Assembly: GCA_019914995.1 (NCBI GenBank)
Contig: CM034140.1
Coordinates: 6,990,026 to 7,054,025 of the forward strand
Direction of reading: 5' to 3'
Source of the DNA: Acanthochlamys bracteata
Lineage: Eukaryota > Streptophyta > Magnoliopsida > Pandanales > Velloziaceae
DNA: 64,000 nt
The notes under the pieces are model-generated. The model searched no databases. It saw only the letters and a program-made list of their open reading frames with translations, and was not told the DNA's origin. Of the stretch, positions 60,077 through 64,000 are shown one piece after another. The position numbers and the translations under genes are program-made. The stretch's first letter is position 1. The number at the start of each line of letters is the position of its first letter.

Positions 60077-61720
60077 TTTTAATTTAAATGCTGAAAGCAT
60101 ACTCTTATTTTGCAGATTATCTTTGTTTGTTTTGTCTCTAAGCATTAGCTTTCCTCTGATACTAGGATGAGTCATTCTTAATGAATTTTCTTGCTTGTTT
60201 TACATAAAGCATTAGCATTTGATGTACTTCACTTTGCAGCTGCAGTAGATTAATGATGTACTTCACTTGTGCCTTTGTACATGGTTTGCTACTAGTTGTA
60301 GCAATAGTGACTCGCTAGTGGAGGTTATTTCTTTTTCTGAATACCTATTTCTTTAGAACTTTCAATCACATATTTTTCTTTCATTTACAACTGTTGGTGC
60401 TTTTAGGTTTTATGGTGTTAAGTCATGTTTATCATTTTCAATTTGGATGATCTTGTAGCTGCAACCTAATGAAGTTGTAGTGCTTATGAACGATCATGCC
60501 ACTATATGACAATTAAAATGTTTTAATTTTTGTGAGTTAGTTATTGAATTTTTATTGTTTCATGCTCAAGAAAAAGAAAGTCCTTTCTTATTCTTTTAAC
60601 TTCAATAAAATCTAAGTCAATTTGTGCTTGTTTGTTAGATGATATTTTACCAGTATTCCTTAGCTTTCGCTCTACCGGCCTTGTGCAGAACATTTGCAAT
60701 GTTAGTTCAGGTGAAAGAAGGCAAATTATATTAACCACGAAAACCAATTTTTCAGTTCATGCTTCTTGGAAATCCATTTTACCATTTTTGTTTTTGTATT
60801 TCTGGTTCAGTATTGCTTTGGTTATATGCTTCATTGGCAGGTGATGGAATTTCAAGCAAAAAGGGTTTAGTTTGCTGCTTTAATGAGCTTGTGTTTGCTG
60901 GCTGGGCATATCAGTGGTAAGCCTTTCCTATGACTTTACCTATGAACCCAGCAAGTAACAAAAGCTGATTTTACCACTATTAATAACACTGTTCTTGGGT
61001 TTAGCAATATAGATGCTGAAGCCAATATATGAAGACCTTCCCCTGGAATATACTTGAGTATCATATGTTACATCAACTCATGATGGCTATAACTGAGGCC
61101 ATTGATCATTTTGCAATCATCTCAAGGCCGTTTTGCATCTACTGAGTTGTATCATATGGAATGAAATCAGCTTAGAAGAGTCTAATTGTTTCAGTAAGAC
61201 CTTGTTGTGTTGATACTTCAATTGTTTAAGTCAATCTATCAAGTTGTTGAAGAATGTTCTAGCCCTACAACAGTCATCTTTTGAGTTATATATAGAAGAT
61301 TCTGCTTTGCAAAAACCTGCACAAGTAATAAGAAAATAGTGCAGGAGAATGTATGGTATCGACCATGTTTGGGATAACTACAGCTTTTTGAAAAAAATTA
61401 GTTTTGTAGGAATTTAATTTTGAGATTCTTAAAAAAATTGTTTATATATAATTATTACATGATGCATAAACTCTTTTCAGGAAAGTTCAAAAGTCGCTCG
61501 GAGAAAAAGCCATAGGATATGCTGCTGTGCAGGATCTAGTACTACTAACAGGGCTGAGATCAAACTAAAATTCTGGGTACCAACAAGCTGCAGATGAAAG
61601 AAAAGTGAGTGCATGGTTTAAAGTACTATAGTTTTCTTTTGTGAAATCTGGATGGAATGAATGAATTCAAAAGCAGTGTGTATTCCTGCAGGAGATGGAT
61701 ACAAAGAAGATTAGTATGAA
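60077..61720. other. Intergenic region after the SRRM1 pseudogene
   Basis: Intron-like composition. Segments such as 60842-60918 (AG acceptor to CAGTG|GTAAGC) look like exons, and 61481-61568 reads KVQKSLGEKAIGYAAVQDLV to a stop, but no consistent protein emerges. Possibly 3' remnants of the same decayed gene or a non-coding transcript. Confidence 0.3.
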
Positions 61721-61909
61721 TTATGAAAGATGGGATGGATTGAAGATTGATTTCGGTTGATTGCATGTTTGTTCAGGTGGTGAAAGCAGGGGTTGGATAC
61801 CTGTTGCTGCTTGCCTGCTACAGATCACCAAGACCCCAAATAATAAGGCAACAAAAAGAACAAGCATCCCCACGTGAGGTACCATATGTCTATGTCCCTC
61901 CCTTGCCAT
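61721..61909 (-). CDS. 62-aa single-pass membrane/secreted peptide ORF
   Basis: An ATG-initiated frame: MAREGHRHMVPHVGMLVLF, then VALLFGVLVICSRQAATG and a polar tail with one cysteine. The hydrophobic helix at about residues 13-31 could be a signal peptide or a membrane anchor. No family recognised. Composition is balanced compared with nearby AT-rich DNA, and a possible donor (ACAG|GTATCC) occurs after AATG. Small size means chance cannot be excluded. Confidence 0.4.
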   Translation of the reverse strand: MAREGHRHMVPHVGMLVLFVALLFGVLVICSRQAATGIQPLLSPPEQTCNQPKSIFNPSHLS

Positions 61910-63015
61910 GAAGCATTCTATTCTCTACTCTTGCTCAGAGGCGTTTAGAGAACTTATTTTTTTAATAAAATAATTAATTTTATTTTTGAAAAGTTTTAAA
62001 AATAATTATTTTAGAAAGCTCTTAGAGAACGTTTAGAGAACTTTTCGCTAAACTTTTAAAGTATTTATTATTTAAATAAATACTTCATATTTTTAAATAT
62101 ATTTTAAAATTTTTAAAAATTTAAAAAAATTATATGTTAAATTTTTATATGTATTTTATTTTATTTAGTCAAAAAATTAAACTTAATTTGAAATTTCTAA
62201 AATAGTTTTATTTCAAAAAAATTTTATTCCATAAACACTCTTTAAATGTCTCCTACGCGAAATACTTTTTAAACTTTTTAAAATGAGCTTAATTTTATAA
62301 ACTACATAATTTATTCCCATAAATTGGAGGAAAGATTAATGGACATACATAACATTCATGCTTCAAACAAAAACCAAAAGAAAGTAAGAGAGAATTAAGT
62401 ATTATTGACTTTAATTGATGAACTTTTATCTTCATAAGTAATGAATTCAGGAAAATTAATAATATATTCAAGAATTACTATTTGTTTTTGGGAATATGAA
62501 TGCTACCAATAAAACAAATTAATTAACTTCCAAAACCCTTGACACCTGAACCTTCATGCATTACATTAATTGGAAACCTTCTAAACAAATAAAAAAGAAA
62601 TCATACAATCAACCAAAAATTTTCAAAGGAAAATTGCATTAAGTAACTTTAATTTGCTTCAAGAACCATATCATCATGATCCAACCACAAGCTTGAGTAC
62701 CAGATCCAAGAAAAATAGCCCAAAAAAAAAAAAACAACAACAATAACAACAGCAAGCAACTAGTTAATGAACAAGTAAAGAAACTAAAAAATCACTTAAT
62801 TCCATAAAAAAAACCAAAAAGTTATTTTCAACTATTAAAAAAATAAATTTTAACTCAATTCTAACGATACCATTCCTAATAAACAACATCAAGCAATTAG
62901 TTAATAAACAAGTAAATAAATTAAAAAGTCAATTTCTTTTACTAAAAGAAACTAAAAAAATTATTTCAAGCTCATTTTTTTACTGAAAATATCAGAGCGA
63001 GAAGAGAAAACAAAC
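61910..63015. other. AT-rich spacer and AHL 3' region
   Basis: 61950-62270 is AT-rich with repeated AGAGAACGTTTAGAGAACTT-like segments near 62025. The stretch before 63016 should hold the AHL 3' UTR and is rich in CAACAACAA/AAAAAA runs. No gene seen. Confidence 0.45.
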
Positions 63016-63723
63016 TTATAATCCCTGCTGCATCGTCGCCGGTGGTCGGTTGCCCGCTGCAGCCCACGTTCCAAACGACTCCTGCTGCTGCCGCCCATTG
63101 TTGGTCGTTGTTTGCATCACATTCTGCGCCGGCGGCAGCAATTCATACACCGCCGATTGCTGCTGCTGTTGCGTTTCATGAGTCGCGTTATCATCTTCTT
63201 CCGACGGCAATCTTTCATAAGTAGCGTTAGCGAACGTTGCGGCGATTATCATTACAGGTCCAGAAGCAGTAAGTTCACCAACCACACTACCGCCGACAAC
63301 CTGCCCTTGTCCTCCGGCAAGGTAAACCGTCAAGTCTGTCGCTTGTACCGGTGACGGAGGCGGAAGAAACGCGCCAGACATCGATAGAATCTCAAACCTT
63401 CCATAAAGAGTAATCACAGTTCCTGGAGGTGAACCTGGTTGTCTTAGAGTAACATCAGTAACAGCTCCTGAACCACTAAGTATACAAACCCCGCGTTGTC
63501 TCCGACGAGCAAAGGTAGCTACGGAGTTCATTATGTAGTTGCCACCGGAGATCTCGATGACGTGCGACTCTAAAGTGTTCTGGGCGTCCCTAATGATGAT
63601 AACGGGAGGTTTTGGTTTGTTCTTGGAACCCGGTGGTCGACCACGGGAACGACGTCGATGATGGTTATTAGTAGTGACCAGCGCAGCTGTTTGACGGCTG
63701 TCAGCGTTGTCGTCGGTAGTCAT
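63016..63723 (-). CDS. AT-hook nuclear-localized (AHL) protein, clade A, 235 aa
   Basis: Nuclear, minor-groove AT-DNA binding regulator of growth and development. A single AT-hook of type I is at about residues 24-40 ([17 protein letters not shown]). It is followed by the PPC/DUF296 domain (about residues 43-175: [73 protein letters not shown]). One AT-hook, the GRFEIL motif and no intron are typical of clade A (AHL15-29). The tail is glutamine-rich. The ATG at 63723 is chosen: the sequence just upstream is CAG/CAA repeat and no better in-frame start is seen. The N-terminus is short relative to many members. Confidence 0.93.
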   Translation of the reverse strand: MTTDDNADSRQTAALVTTNNHHRRRSRGRPPGSKNKPKPPVIIIRDAQNTLESHVIEISGGNYIMNSVATFARRRQRGVCILSGSGAVTDVTLRQPGSPPGTVITLYGRFEILSMSGAFLPPPSPVQATDLTVYLAGGQGQVVGGSVVGELTASGPVMIIAATFANATYERLPSEEDDNATHETQQQQQSAVYELLPPAQNVMQTTTNNGRQQQESFGTWAAAGNRPPATMQQGL

Positions 63724-64000
63724 GTTGTTGCTGTTGCTGCTGTTGGTAGTTGATTGGTTTGGATTCTGTTCGAATTTGAGAGGGTTTGTTGTGATGAGAT
63801 TGAAATGGTTGTGGAGGTGAAGAGAAGGAAGGGGAGGAGAAGAAGGGTCTAACCCTCCCGTGGTAACACTTCCTGCCCACCACCTGTTCGCCAGTTTTGC
63901 ACTTCTTATTCTTCACTATATGTTTTTTTTTTTTTGGTTGGTTTTTCTGAAGAAGAAGGGTTAATGACCGAAGTACAGCAGTCCTCAAGAAGGGCAGAAG
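63724..64000. other. AHL upstream leader
   Basis: Just upstream of the ATG is a CAACAGCAGCAACAGCAACA tract (as read on the minus strand), then CT-rich leader sequence. A frame on the minus strand (63701-63988) is open through it but overlaps the AHL start in another frame and is not supported. Confidence 0.4.

Noticed and set aside
63701..63988. 95-codon minus-strand frame ending in a glutamine run
   Set aside because: The glutamine run is CAG/CAA leader sequence read in another frame than AHL, and the start is not supported.
1..64000. Conserved plant microRNA precursors, CRISPR arrays, rRNA genes
   Set aside because: I looked for familiar mature miRNA sequences, regularly spaced repeats and rRNA cores and saw none. 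A structure-based scan was not possible.

Overview
This is a gene-containing stretch of a flowering-plant nuclear genome, most likely a eudicot. The evidence is spliced genes with GT/AG introns of about 70 to 1300 bp, very AT-rich intergenic DNA, CT-rich 5' leaders, small non-autonomous DNA transposons, and plant-only families: alpha-expansin, TOC75, an AHL protein, an LTI65-like protein and an RDUF-type RING ligase. I cannot name the species.

Layout, left to right. (-) alpha-expansin, 0.18-1.17 kb. AT-rich intergenic DNA with a hAT-like MITE at 3.6-4.05 kb and a duplicated AT-rich block. (-) a weak, probably decayed gene, 7.9-10.1 kb. (-) rhomboid protease, 10.5-14.4 kb. (-) IWS1/SPN1 elongation factor, 15.6-19.8 kb, with a MITE in its last intron. 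(+) intronless aspartyl protease of PCS1 type, 21.5-23.0 kb. (-) wrecked AVT1-type amino-acid transporter, 24.1-25.3 kb. (+) tRNA-Leu(CAG), 25.4 kb. (-) RDUF-type E3 ligase, 28.1-29.2 kb. (-) disabled GPAT remnant, 30.6-31.4 kb. (-) TOC75-3, 32.4-37.4 kb, head to head with a (+) TPR protein, 37.7-41.4 kb, across 306 bp. A MITE and a (+) PPR pseudogene, 41.8-44.1 kb. (+) LTI65/LTI78-like gene, 45.2-46.2 kb. A Tourist-like MITE, 46.8-47.1 kb. (-) a partly resolved small-exon gene, 48.2 kb upward. (+) BED/hAT-derived protein, 51.8-54.4 kb. Two weak small genes at 55.7 and 57.2-58.3 kb. (+) SRRM1/PWI pseudogene, 58.8-60.1 kb. (-) a 62-codon membrane-peptide ORF at 61.8 kb. (-) AHL protein, 63.0-63.7 kb.

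I resolved exon structures for the spliced genes by hand from splice sites and reading phase. The expansin, rhomboid, IWS1, TOC75, TPR, LTI-like and BED models each close exactly in phase. The clearest theme is gene decay: AVT1, GPAT, PPR and SRRM1 remnants, plus a doubtful fifth, lie between intact housekeeping genes. I found no operon, CRISPR array or plausible novel multi-gene system. The genes are functionally unrelated neighbours, apart from the head-to-head TOC75/TPR pair.
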